DNA from: Lamellibrachia satsuma
Taxonomy: Eukaryota; Annelida; Polychaeta; Sabellida; Siboglinidae
Assembly: GCA_033239005.1 (NCBI GenBank)
Contig: BSQZ01000004.1
Span: 10,603,007 to 10,667,006 of the forward strand
DNA length: 64,000 nt
Direction: 5' to 3'
A program made the position numbers and the translations under genes. The notes under the pieces are model-generated. The model was not told the origin of the DNA. It made no database searches and saw nothing but the letters and a program-made list of their open reading frames with translations. Numbering within the stretch: the stretch's first letter is position 1; each line of letters starts with the position of its first letter. Below, in pieces: positions 46,438 to 59,289 of this stretch.

Positions 46438-46498
46438 CTGGATAATGTTTCCATAGCATGTCTGCCCATCGCCAATGTAGCCTTCTTCGCAAATGCAG
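46438..46498 (-). CDS. EGF-like/FAS1 gene, exon 1 seen here (stabilin-like)
   Basis: A 61-bp exon lies between CTCTTTCATAG and GTAAAAGG. The first base completes a codon from an upstream exon, then 20 codons follow, ending in phase 0. The peptide CICEEGYIGDGQTCYGNIIQ has the C-x-C-x2-GY-x-GDG-x2-C ending of an EGF-like module, followed by the GNI(L/I)Q linker that precedes FAS1 domains in stabilins. The rest of the EGF array and the signal peptide must lie to the right, beyond the LINE-rich region or outside the window; no such exons were recognised. Confidence 0.88.
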
Positions 46499-46640
46499 CT
46501 ATGAAAGAGAAAAGAGAAACGTCATTCATCCACAGAAATCCATGTTGTGTTCTTATGCTCATCAACTGTTGCAAATGATGAGAGTTTAGACAGAAACTTA
46601 GACATGCCTCTTGTCCTGTTTGAGACACCTCTAAGTAACC

Positions 46641-46739
46641 TTTATGCTACCAATGCCACTTTTTACTGCTGCTGAGAGTTCATCCGCAAAACCATCTGCA
46701 CCCTTTCCACTTAGATGAAGCCCATCCCTCTGTCACAGA
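46641..46739 (-). pseudogene. LINE esterase-like (SGNH) remnant
   Basis: One minus-strand frame reads RDGLHLSGKGADGFADELSA, ending at a TAG near 46624. DG-x-HL-S-x-x-G is the C-terminal catalytic Asp-His block of SGNH-type esterases found in ORF1 or at the ORF1/ORF2 junction of CR1-like LINEs. It lies about 140 bp upstream of the EGF exon. Confidence 0.55.
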
Positions 46740-47121
46740 ATTTTATTTTTACATCCATGTTTTATTTTTATTGTTAAAAAGTATAAATGTTGTTAAATTT
46801 TTAAACAATTTATTATACAGCTTGCACTGTCATTTTGTCAAGTTGGAAAAGCAAGATCCCCTGTTGGCAACAGTAAAACGATGCAAACACCATCAAAGAG
46901 TGTAGAATATATATATAGTCAGTTGTGCTTTCTCTGGTGACCGTGCAAGCCAATGCACGATGCGCATTGACGTCTACAGATAGTACAGTCATAGGTGGTT
47001 GCAGGTCCCTGCGGAGGTTGACCATTCTACCGCTGTGTTCTCCGGTCTTTGATTATTTGTAGTTATTTCTGCTCGAAGTCCTGTAAACCAGTGTGGCAAG
47101 TGTGACACCAGAGAGGGTGAT

Positions 47122-50110
47122 TTGTTGCTGTCGCTTCCCATGTGTCAAGAGGGATGGAGCAGGACTACAGTGTTGATTTTATTATGTCTTTGTATCTTTT
47201 TCTTTGGCCGCCTCTTGTTCGGCAACCAGTTTTCAGTTGGCCATAGAACAGTGCCTTGGGTATGCAGTCATCATTCATATGGACCAGGTGACCAGACCAA
47301 TGAAGTTGTGCTTGTTCGATGTGCAACTCGATTCCCCATGTTCCGCATTGTTCTAGTACTTCAGTGTTTGGCACCATGTCTTGCCATTTGATGCCAGCTA
47401 TCTGTCATAAGCAGCACATGTGAAACTGATCTAGTCATCCAATATGTCATCAGTATGGGGTCCATGCCTCACATCCATAGAGCAGGGTTGTAAGTACGAC
47501 GGCACAATACACGTTGATTTTCGTGCTCAGGCACAAGCCACATTCATTCCAGAGGCGCTTGGTTAGTCTGCCGAAAGCAGTACTTGCTTTTCCAAGACTG
47601 GCAGAGATGCCATCATCAATCATTGCATTTTCGGACAACGTACTTCCCAGATAGGTGGATTTATTCACGACATTCAAGAGGACGTTGTCAATAGTAATAT
47701 TTGATGGTACATGGTTGGTGCCAGGCTTTGGTTGGAACATAACTTCCGTTTTCTTTAGACTGATTGTGAGTCCAAATTGGAAGGCTGCTTTATGAAGAGT
47801 CGGTGATTCTCTTTATATCGTTGATTGAGTGTGCATTGAGTGTGCAGTCATCGGCAAACAGCAGGTCTTGGTCTTGGCTTTCAGGGGCTGTATATTGAAT
47901 ATGTTTCTGTTGGTGCGAAATTTAATGTAAATGCCTAGATTGTTATCGTGGAAAGCATCTTGGAGCATGATGAAAAATATAATTGAGAACAGCATTAGCG
48001 CCATCGCACAACCCTGTTTGGTGCCATTTGATACAGTAAATACAGGATTCTGTCCCTTGGTCTTGCACTCTGGCCATCATGCTATCGTGGAAGGACCGTA
48101 TTACGTCAACGAACATGTCTGTGCCAACTTTTGCTAACAGTTTCCAGAGCCCTGTTCTGTTGACTGAATCAAAAGCCCTCGTAAAGTCTATGAAGACCAT
48201 GTATAGGTCTTGGTTTTTCGCGACACTTTTCTTGTATTTGTCGCATTGCAAAGATCATGTCAGTAGTACCACGTACTGCCTGGAAGCCACATTGACTCTC
48301 TGGTGGCTATATGGTGTGCCAATCCGGGCGAGTATTTTGCCAGCTATGCATAGTAAGGATATGCCACGGTGGTTGTCGCAGATGGCTCTGTGACCCTTTC
48401 GCTTGTAGATATGTACAAGCGATGCGTCTTTGAAGTCCTGCTGGACGGATCTGCTGTCCCAGTTGATGGTGAGGAGTTCGACAAGTTGTTTAGTGAGGTT
48501 TGTTCCTCCGTGTTTGTATATTTCTGCAGCAATTGCATCTTAACCTGCAGCTTTTCCACTTGTCAGTTTCTTTATCGCTTGAGTGGTTTCTGCAATATTT
48601 GGATATGCTTCTAGTTCATGGATGTTTGGATGTTGTGTTACTTCATTAAAATTTTCAGCCCATCATTTGAGGATTTCACTTCAATCTGTAATACATGTTG
48701 TTCCAAACATTTCGCGTCTTCTGATCAGATGCTTGTTGAATCTCGCTAGCTCTATCAGACCACCAAGCCTGTTTCATAGCACGTAGCCTGGCCTGTGCTA
48801 GCTGCTTGTTGTTGCGATAGGATGTTGCTTTCGATGACAAATTCTTGTCGTTTATCCATGCGAGATGTGAAGTGTGCATGTTGTCGAGGATATTCATTAC
48901 CTCTGTGTCATTTTTGTCAAACCAATTTCTGTGCTTGCACTGGGTAACACTGAGTATTTCATGGGCTGCTCCATATAGGGGATCTCTCAGACGTGCCCAT
49001 TCAGTATCAGCATCTGGTGCTGGTTCGATATCTTCCTCCAATATGGTGTTAAGTTTTTCCGCTAGTTGCTACTGGACAGTTGCTGACTTGAGTTTTGCAA
49101 CATCAAGCATTTTCCATGGTTTTGCACTACATCTGTGCCTGCTGGGTTGTATGTTGAGGCACATTTGGCTTCTTATCATTCTGTGATCAGATCAGCAGTC
49201 TGTGCAAAGCATGGCCTGTGCCTTTCTTACGTCATGGATGTTGTGTTGTCTGATTATAATGTAGTCAATCAGATGCCAATGTTGTGAACATGGGTGTATT
49301 TTTCTGCTTGTTGGAATAAGGTGTTTGTGTTTGACGGAAATTCAGCACACATTCGAGTTCTCATTTCCAACACCGTGGTGTCTGATGACCCTTTCCCATG
49401 CAGTGAGGTCGCTTCCTACTCATGCATTGAAATCTCCTAGGAGAATCAGTTTGTCATGGCGAGCAGTTTTACGAATGATCGGTTTCAGATTTGTGTAAAA
49501 ACGTTCTCTTTCGTGGGTGTATTTTTCTGCTTGTTGGAATAAGGTGTTTGTGTTTGATTGAAATTCAGCACACATTCGAGTTCTCATTTCCAACACTGTG
49601 GTGTCCGATGACCCTTTCCCATGCAGTGAGGTCGCTTCCTACTCGTGCATTGAAATCTCCTAGGAGAATCAGTTTGTCGTGGCGAGCAGTTTTACGAATG
49701 ATCGGTTTCAGATTGTTGTAAAAACGTTCTCTTTCTTCGTCCGGGTAGGTCATGGTTAGCGCATATGCACTGATGATGGTGGCATGTCGATCGCCAGATA
49801 ACCTGATGCGCATTACCATGAGCCGTTCGTTTATTCCTTTAGGCAAGGTGTCTATGTACCGGATATGAGTTGATTTTACTGCGAATCCTACACCAGCCTG
49901 TCTGGATTCATTTTCTGGTTTGCCAATCCAGAAAAAGGTGTATCTGGCACCCTTTTCGATAAGTTGTGATTCGCCTGGTAATCGTGTTTCACTTAGAGCG
50001 GCAATGGTGATGTCGTATCTTGCCAGCTCCCTGCCAATGATTGCAGTTCTTCTCTCCAGTTGATTACCGTTGTCCTGAAGTGTTCTTACATTCCAGGTGC
50101 ATATATTCAT
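47122..50110 (-). mobile_element. RTE-type LINE relic
   Basis: Read on the minus strand. An endonuclease at 50110-49565 starts [20 protein letters not shown] and has ALSETRLPGE and LLGDFNARVG. Linker pieces follow (49041-48676), then RT pieces: YMVFIDFTRAFDSVNRTGLW (48200), LFADDCTLNAHS (about 47860) and GSTLSENAMIDDGI with LLYGCEAWTPY (47640-47450). The tail is HWSGHLVHMNDDCIPKALFY with GGQRKRYKDIIKSTL (47300-47165). The order and the WNVRTL and YGCE(A/S)WT signatures fit RTE/BovB-type elements, often annotated as craniofacial development protein 2-like. At least six frame breaks are present. Confidence 0.85.
49291..49736. repeat. 223-bp tandem duplication inside the RTE relic
   Basis: 49291-49513 and 49514-49736 are nearly identical, both starting TGGGTGTATTTTTCTGCTTG. 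The duplication includes the end of the endonuclease coding segment, so it happened after insertion or in the source copy. It accounts for the abrupt end of the endonuclease frame. Confidence 0.9.
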
Positions 50111-50243
50111 CTTGTATAGATTCTTGTGTTTTCAACCGCAATGTTGGATGAATAGTCTGCCGCGGTTGGAGTAGATTTGCACAGATCTATCCCACACACT
50201 TGGTCCAGCCCCCCTTTATCTAGTGGCTCAGTTTGGCTGAGAC

Positions 50244-51640
<1,397 letters not shown>

Positions 51641-52009
51641 ATATAGACTGCTTACTGTATTCTGCGTGATGGCATGCGGCACGCTGAGTACAGTAGGTGT
51701 GCTAGCAGTTGGGGCAAGCAGGTAGAAGTGATTGATTAGTTTGAAAAATAGATATACTACCATTATTAGATAGAATGAAAATTGTTAACTGATAAATGAA
51801 TCATGCATAAACATGAAAACAAATTCTTCAGGCGTTCGCCATGATTGTTGTGCGTCTAGGAATTTTGTGACACTCAGATATTCATATGCCACCAACAAAT
51901 CCAATCGATCACTTCAAGCAAATATATATATATATATACTATAAAATTAATTGCATTAATTTTCATCCGATAAAGTTAAAATGTGTTGCATTTTAATCTA
52001 TGCAGTCCT

Positions 52010-52805
52010 TTAATCTGTGTAATCCACCTTCCTGTGATGTGTTAACCTTGTTTTTAATCGTATTCACGTTTCTAGCAGTTACATAATCTAGATAATTGGT
52101 TCCATTCATTGATTGTCCTCTATGAGAACGAGTACTTCCTGATATTCAATCTACACTGATCCTGTACTAATGTTACCTCATGTCCTCTATTCTCTAGTTC
52201 TATTATCTTTCTTGAGTGAGAAAAAAATATTTCTATCATTATTTTCATACTCATTCAATATCTTAAAAAATCTGATCTCCTCTTAACCGCCTTGTCTCTA
52301 GTGTTGTTAAACCACATTCTTTTAGTTTTTCTTCATAAATAAGGTCTCTCAGGTCTGGAATCATTTTAGTTGCTCTGATCTATATTCTATCAAGCGTATC
52401 TCTATATAGAGGTATAATTAGCATTTTCTCCTTGTATGTAATATTTCTCCTAATTAACCCAAGAATTTTATTACCCTTTGCAGCTGCAATACCACACTGC
52501 TCTGAAACTTTCATATCAGTGCTTATTGTAACTCCTAAGTCCTTTTCTTTTATAGTAGTACCCAGAATAGTATCTCCCATTTTATAGTTTACATCCAAGT
52601 TCCTGTGTCCTGTATGTAGGCATTTACATTTCCCGAAATTGAACAACATCTGCCATTTCTCAGACTATTTCACTAATTTGTCTAGATTGTTTTGTAAATG
52701 TTGTTTATTACCATCATTGTTAACCTTTTGTGTCATCCACAAATTTCAGTATATTGTTTGTTATAGTTTCGTCATTGATATATATTAAGAATAATAAATT
52801 CACAG
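52010..52805 (-). mobile_element. CR1-type LINE 3' fragment, copy 3
   Basis: Minus strand. The C-terminal RT region (52649-52380: MLFNFGKCKCLHTGH, KEKDLGVTISTDMKVSEQCG) and the 3' part to about 52010 match 14600-15320 with indels. It retains residues (MGDTILGTTIK) that are deleted in the copy at 15.2 kb. Its right end (52705-52805) is repeated at 56424-56530. Confidence 0.85.
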
Positions 52806-53200
52806 AATTTAGATTTAGTTAGATTGCTACATTAGCCTTGAATCAGGCTGTTTTCTGTGTTCAAAGGAACACTTTAGACTGGATTATTTAGATTTTAATT
52901 TATGCACTTGTTATTTCCCGAGCAGCCCAGGAAATAACAGCCAATCATTTTTTATTTCCCAGGCAAACAAGAAGCTGATTTAACCAATTAAAATGCAGGA
53001 GGGAATATTTCCCCCACCATTTCAGAGCTGGTGCATTCAATAGCTCGGGTGATTTTATCAATGATGGAAGTGGTTAGGAAGTTTGTGTGTTGGGCTGAAT
53101 TTTTTTTATTAATTGATGAATGGATGAAACAAATCATTGCCAGTTTTGCATTTCTTCTTCAAGAAGTGTTAATCAAGTCAATTGTCTAATGAATGGCACC
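52705..53200. repeat. Left member of a direct repeat of nearly 500 bp
   Basis: Matches 56424-56870 at high identity: a CR1 fragment, then GATTGCTACATTAGCCTTGA, TTATTTCCCGAGCAGCCCAG and GAAGTGTTAATCAAGTCAAT words. The left copy has about 60 extra bases after GATGGAAGTGG. The two copies bracket the LINE at 53205-56421. Confidence 0.9.
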
Positions 53201-53204
53201 ATGT

Positions 53205-56200
53205 TGGGGTGTAAGGGGTGTTTATGTGCTCAACCATAAAGACACTCAAGTCAACCTCACCTCCCCATGGTGCACCCTGGTAACCAGTACATTGTGCTGG
53301 GCAAATGAGGCTAAGGGAAGGAAAACCCTGAAAATAAACCTACTACGGAGGGCCAACATCCCTCCCAGCTCAAATGATGTTACAGAAACCAGAAGTGAAT
53401 TTCAAAAGCCAGCTGAAAATGGCTACAGGAAGGCGATGGCCCAGATATCAGCGGATAATGACATCATTTATTTGGACAGAATGATGCTTCCAGATCAAAG
53501 CCAAATGGAAGTTCGGAGGCTGACAACTTTGTTAACCAAGCCAAAAGTTAATGTAAATATAGGATGTTGGAATGTGAGAACGTTGTACTCTATAGGGAAA
53601 TCAGCCCAGCTTGCAAGAGAAATGGATAAATATAAAACAGATGTCATGGGCATTAGTGAATGCAGATGGATGGGACAAGGAAAAGTCAAGATGAACACCG
53701 GAGAGAGCATAATTTTCAGGGAGAGAAGACAACATACACAGACACGGAGTGGCAATAATGATGACGAAGAAAGCAGAACAAGCATTGCTGGAATGGAAAC
53801 CTATCAGCGATAGAATTGTTTATGCTAGATTCTTCTCCAGGTATGTAAAGCTATCGATCATACAAGTCTATGCACCAACAAATGAAGCCAACATCGAAGA
53901 TAAAAACAATTTCTACGAACAGCTCCAGACAGTTGTGGACAGTGTTCATAAGCATGACATACTCTTAGTAATGGAGGATTTAAATGCCAAAGTTGGAGAA
54001 GACAACGAAGGATATGAAAACATAATAGGAAGCCATGGAGTAGGTGAAAGAAATGACAATGGAGAAAGACTTGTTGACTTCTGCGGACTCAATAACCTCG
54101 TGGTAACAGGTACCATTTTTTCACATAAACCGATACATAAACAGACATGGACATCTCCAGGAGGAAAGACAAAGAATCAAATAGACCATGTGTTAGTGAG
54201 CAGGCAACACCGGACATCAGTAATGGACACTAGGGCCATGAGAGGAGCCGACATTGCGAGCGACCACCAATTAGTGCGATAAAAAATCAAACTGAAACTA
54301 AAGAGAAAACAAAAGAACAAGGCGATCAGAAAGAAATTTTATATAATTAAGTTAAAGCAACCAGCTATTAAAGCCCAATTCTCACTTAAGTTGCGCAACA
54401 AATATGATATATTACAAGACTACGATGAAACAGACGACGAAGAAGTTAAGAAACAATGGCAAGACTTTGAGGATGCATACAAAGAAACAGCTCAAGAAGT
54501 ACTGGGGTACAAAAAGAAAGGGCAAAAACCATGGATCATCAAGGAGTTGTGGGAGTTAGTAGAAGAGAGAAAACGACTGAAGAACAACATCGAGCAGACA
54601 AAGTCAGATAGGATTAAGCAGAATTACATGGATAAATATAGGTGTAAAGACAAAGAAGTGAAGAAGAGCATGAGACAAGAAGTGGGTTGACCACCTTGCC
54701 ATGGAAGTAGAGGAAGCAGCACAAAATGGAAGAATAAAAGAAGTGTATGATATTACAAAAACCCTCAGTAATGACAAACGTAAGACAACACATGCAGTGA
54801 AAGACAAATGTGGAAATTTAATAACGGAAGGATTGGCCAGAAGGAAGCGATGGAAAGAACACTTTGAGGAAATCCTTAATAGACCTATACCTGATGACCG
54901 TGTAACAGGTGTGGAGATAGATCCGATCATAAATGAAATCAGCACTGACAAAAGCAGAAATTAGAATAGCGCTAAGGAAAATGAAAAACAGGAAAGCAGG
55001 GGACAAGGACAAAATTACAGCAGAAGTATTAAAAGCAGACATGAATACGTCAGAGAAATGGCTTGTAAAATTATTCAGAACATTTTGGGAACAAGAGAAA
55101 GTGCCAAAAACGTGGAAGCAGGGACTGATCATTAAAATACCGAAGAAAGGTGACCTCACAGAGTGCGGGAATTGGAGAGGAATTACTTTGACATCTGTTC
55201 CTAGTAAAGTATTCGGAAGAGTACTCATTGACAGAATAAGAGATGGAGTTAACAGCAAGTTGAGAGATGAACAAGCAGGTTTCAGAAGTGGGAGAGGCAC
55301 AGTAGAACAGATATTTATTTTACGAAATATTATAGAACAGGTAGTGAAATGGCAGGCAACTCTATATATCACATTTGTGAACTTTGAAAAAGCATTTGAC
55401 TCAGTGCACCGAGCTATAGAATTCCATGGAAGATAATCCACATGGAACAGATGTTATACGAAGATAGTGAATGTGCAGTTAGACGAAGGTGAGGAATCTG
55501 AGTGGTTCAAGGTCAAAACTGGAGTTAAACAAGGAGATGTAATGTCTGGATTTATTTTCTTGATAGTAGTGGACTGGATAATGAGAAACACAACAGCAGG
55601 AAACAAAACAGGGATAAGATGGAACTTCACGGCAAAACTAAAGGACATGGACTTTGCCAATGACATAGCACTCATGTCATCATGCTACACACACACATGC
55701 AAACAAAGACAAGACAACTGAATCAATTTGCAGCAAGGACAGGACTAAGAATAAATAAATAGAAAACTAAAATATTGAGGATAAACAGCAAGTGCGAAAA
55801 CAGAATACTAATCGATGATCAAGAGCTAAAGGAAGTGGACAAGTATAACTACCTTGGTGCGAACGTTAGTAAGCAAGGAGGAGGCGATGGCATTGTTAAC
55901 AGAATTCGTAAAGCTAGGGTATCCTTCATGAAACTAAAGCAGATATGGAGTTCAAATATATACACTTTAAGATCTAAATTGAGGCTTTTTAACACACTTG
56001 TTAAACCAGTGTTGTTGTATGGAAGTGAAACATGGAAAATTAACAAAGGAGACAATAGAAAGTTAGATAAATTTTTTTTCAAGTGCTTAATGTCCTACAA
56101 ATTCGATGGCCATACATTGTATCAAATCAAGATATTCTGGCAATACCAAAATTGTAGACAATCAGCACTGAGGTAGGACATATCCTATGAATGGACAAGA

Positions 56201-56421
56201 ACATCAAATGTGAGACGGCATTGACCAGGATGCCTGAAGGTAGAAGAAAGGTTGGGCGAGCAAAGACAACGTGGCGATCAACTATTGAAAATGAAAGACG
56301 TATACTGGGGTGGAACAGCTGGAATGAAGCCAGATGTGTAGCAGCTGACAGAACAAGATGGAGGAGATTCACTTCGGCTTTATGGACCACTAGGCCTGAA
56401 GAGGTAGGTGAGGTGAGGTGA
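53205..56421 (+). mobile_element. Endonuclease-RT LINE (RTE-like), decayed
   Basis: Endonuclease: VNIGCWNVRTLYSIGKSAQL and MGISECRWMGQGK (53550-53690), then a frame change, IIQVYAPTNEA, MEDLNAKVGED (usual GDFN now EDLN), QIDHVLVSRQ and GADIASDHQLV (to 54282). RT: NRKAGDKDKITAEVLKAD, LTSVPSKVFGRVLIDRIRD, AGFRSGRGTVEQ and FVNFEKAFDSVHR (54933-55436), GVKQGDVMSGFIF, and MDFANDIALMSS (55467-55721), where the usual FADD is FAND. The tail includes NYLGANVSKQGGG, LLYGSETW and a GW-x2-W-NEA segment (55775-56421), ending in GAGGTGAGGTGAGGTG. The lost catalytic Asp and at least five frame breaks make it inactive. Confidence 0.9.
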
Positions 56422-56423
56422 CC

Positions 56424-56870
56424 ATCATTGTTAACCCTTCTAAACACTTTTGTGTCATCCGCAAATTTCAGTACATTGTTTGTTATATTATCGTCCAAGT
56501 CATTGATATATATTAAGAATAATAAATTCACAGAATTTAGATTTAGTTAGATTGCTACGTTAGCCTTGAATAAGGCTGTTTTCTGTGTTCAAAGGAACAC
56601 TTTAGGCTGGATTATTTAGATTTTAATTTATGCACTTGTTATTTCCCGAGCAGCCCAGGAAATAACAGCCAATAATTTTTTATTTCCAAGGCAAACGAGA
56701 AGCTGATTTAACCAATTAAAATGCAGGAAGGAATATTTCCCCCACCATTTCAGAGCTGGTGCATTCAATAGCTCGGGTGATTTTATCAACGATGGAAGTG
56801 GTATTGCAAGTTTTGCATTTATTCGTCAAGAAGTGTTAATCAAGTCAATCATCCAATGAATGACACCAAT
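56424..56870. repeat. Right member of the direct repeat
   Basis: Begins immediately after the LINE's GAGGTG tail with ACCATCATTGTTAACC and runs through the same CR1 fragment and following sequence as 52705-53200. The minus-strand ORF 56127-56531 combines CR1 residues (INDLDDNITNNVLKFADDTK) with LINE antisense by chance; the FADD here belongs to CR1. Confidence 0.9.
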
Positions 56871-56879
56871 CTATATCCT

Positions 56880-57565
56880 GCGAAGCTCCGCTACAGCTAC
56901 TTTTGCTTGGTGTGCAAGCACTACATCTTAAGTCTCAAGTAGTTACTCCAAGCAGCACACAGGAGTTTGTGGTGGTCTGTGTGCATGCCCTGTGGATAGT
57001 ACAAACAACAACTAAACACCTAAACTCATGACTTTAGTATTAGTCAAAGGTTTTTTTTATTTAATTTTGGGTTGATATATGGGAGCTGTCGCTGTCATGC
57101 CGCACAGGCTCACACTCCATTGACAGCTTTCACAATGTCATAACGATGTTAGGTAAAGTTTTGAATAAGTAGGTTTGGTGTGTGTAAACTACCCATGTCA
57201 CCTCACACTTCATAGACAGCTTCTACACACTAGTTTAAGTAAATGTCAGTTGAAAATGTTGAATCTATATATGTTTAGTTGGGTGTATGAAAACTGTCGC
57301 TCTCGTGCCTCACACTTCATAGAGTTTCCACACACAATAAAATAAGTTTGCACTGCTGTATGTTGTATAGGCAGTTTAGATGAGGAGGTGTGGTGAAAGG
57401 GAGTTTCATGATAGTTTCTTGAAATGCTTTGGTTTTTTATGTAGAAATTTTTGGTGGGATCATATTCCATATGTGAATTGCTCATGGAAAATATTAAAAG
57501 ACCATTGCATTTATACGACACCAAAGAGCTACATATTGTCCATGGGTTTGAGAGCAGGTTAGTAA
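56880..57565. other. Intergenic, no gene recognised
   Basis: Contains several loosely repeated TCATAGA and CACACTTCATAGA phrases (57100-57330) in AT-rich DNA. The ORFs at 57246-57524 and 57380-57562 overlap antisense and have no domain. Confidence 0.5.
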
Positions 57566-57569
57566 GCAG

Positions 57570-58310
57570 GTCACTTTACTTCACTTTCGCATAACCCATA
57601 AGGATCGTTGGGGCACCACTGATGACTTTCTAACCAGCTCTCTCCACATTTCCCTGTTCTCAACAGCCCTCTGGGAGTCAGCGAACTCCATTCCTGTCCA
57701 CTCTTTGATGTTATCTTCCCACCTCTTCTTCTGTCTACCTCTTCGTCTCTCCCCTCTTACGGTACCTTGCAAGATAGTCTTTGCAAGGCCAGATGATCAT
57801 GATACAGGACCATACCACTTCAGCTTACGCTTATTAACTGTTGTAAGAAGGTTGTCATATGGTCCGATGGCTTGTTAACAAGCCGGCATACAACGTCGGT
57901 ATGACGTTGATTATTAGTTGTATATACGTTGCGACGTCGAACAACATAAATGCAATGTGCAATTTGATCTTGTTGCGGACATCTTCGTTAGTAACATGGA
58001 CTTTGTATGATATGCGCAAGATCTTCCGAAAGCATCTCATTTCCATGGCTTGTATCCTCTTCTGTAGATCTGCTGAGAGGGTCCCTGTTTCAGAAGCGTA
58101 CAGAAAGATGGACATGACAAGGGAGTGCATCAGCCTTATTTTCGAACTGACAGTGATGTTTCTGTCGTTCCATAAGGGTTTCAACCTTGTTAGTGCTGCT
58201 GTTGTCTGTGCAATCCTGGCAAGTATCTTCGGTTTGGAACCCTCATCTGTGATTAGCGGGTGTGATCTCAATAATGTTATTTTATTTTGTAGAAGGTCAT
58301 AGCTTATTTA
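57570..58310 (-). pseudogene. RTE-like LINE C-terminal fragment
   Basis: Minus strand: ALTRLKPLWNDRNITVSSKI, LMHSLVMSIFLYASETGTL and IQAMEMRCFRKILRISYKVH (58271-57980), then after a short insertion (about 57860-57960) the tail GRQKKRWEDNIKEWTGMEFA and KSSVVPQR (57770-57600). This is the region after the RT in RTE/CR1-like elements. The inserted segment has inverted words (ATACAACGTCGG / CGTTGCGACGTCG) and may be a tiny MITE. Confidence 0.8.
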
Positions 58311-58329
58311 ATAACACGTCATCATTCAA

Positions 58330-58965
58330 GGATTGGCCATCAAAGGGAAGTCATTAGATCTGTTGGATTCATGTACCATCTATAGTTATTTTTAACAAAT
58401 CTAGCAGCACAGTGTTGTATGTTTTCAAAGCTTTTAATTTGTGAGATACTGTGGGGATTCCATATGGGTGACGAGTATTCAAGTTTTGGCTGGATTAGCA
58501 TGTTGTAGGCTGTTTCTTTCAAGAGTTCTTTTAATCATGCCTAGAACTTTTGAAGATTTTGAAGCTATGTCAGTGACATGATTTCTCCAGGTTAATTTGG
58601 AATCTAATTTTACTCCAAGATATGAGTTGCTGGATACTGTAGAAAGTGGTTGGCCAAAAAGTGAGTACTTGTGTGAGCTGGGCATAATTTTGTTTGTTAT
58701 TGGAAGATGGACACATTTAGATACATTAAATTCCATTTGCCATTTGTCTGACCATGTTTAGAGTTGGCTGAGGTCAGTTTGGAGAATTCAGCGGTCAGTT
58801 TATGAAGAAATTTTATGATATATAATACCGTCATCTACAAAAAGACATACAGGAGATTTGATGTTCCTGTCTATGTCATTTATGTAGAGCAAGAAGAGCA
58901 CAGGTCCTAGAACTGAATCCTGTGGGACACCATGTGACATCTGTAATGTCTGACAGGGCTGCATT
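58330..58965 (-). pseudogene. Jockey/CR1-like reverse transcriptase fragment
   Basis: Minus strand: the GVP-x-DSVLGPVLFLLYINDI region with PVCLFVDDGIIY (catalytic ADD now VDD) near 58930-58800, then MEFNVSKCVHLPITNK, SNSYLGVKLDSKLTWRNHV and MLIQPKLEYSSPIWNPH (to 58340). Family motifs are in the right order with frame breaks near 58750 and 58500. It abuts the RTE fragment and probably represents an independent insertion. Confidence 0.8.
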
Positions 58966-59049
58966 AGCTGATCAAACCACAGTCACAACCACTAGTATAT
59001 GACATACTACAGCTGCTAAATATTATAGATTCATTGACCAGAGCTTTAG

Positions 59050-59285
59050 ATACTGGAATGTCCTAGGACCGATCATATTTGTTTTATATATAAATGCCTT
59101 TTCAGATATATATTTTTTGCAGATGACATAGTTATTTAGAAAAATCAGTTGTCCATCTGACCAGAATATATTACAGGAACACTTAGATAACGTGACACTA
59201 TGTTCTGGTCAATGGTTATTAAGATTGATAGCTTGAATTTGATAAACAGCGTTAATTAGAAGATACTTAGACTAGGCAGCATGTA
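59050..59285 (+). pseudogene. LINE RT fragment, plus strand
   Basis: VLGPIIFVLYINAFSDIYF is followed by a frame shift into FADD-like sequence (TTTTTTGCAGATGACATAGT), then QNILQEHLDNVTLCSGQWLL. It is short, opposite in orientation to its left neighbour, and heavily decayed. Confidence 0.55.
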
Positions 59286-59289
59286 TCTA

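Noticed and set aside
46434..46628. 64-codon minus-strand ORF over the EGF exon
   Set aside because: It reads the exon in the wrong frame; the spliced frame gives the EGF motif instead.
56127..56531. 134-codon minus-strand ORF starting with RT-like FADD residues
   Set aside because: Its first part is a CR1 fragment and the remainder is antisense of the neighbouring LINE; it is a chance fusion and not a gene.
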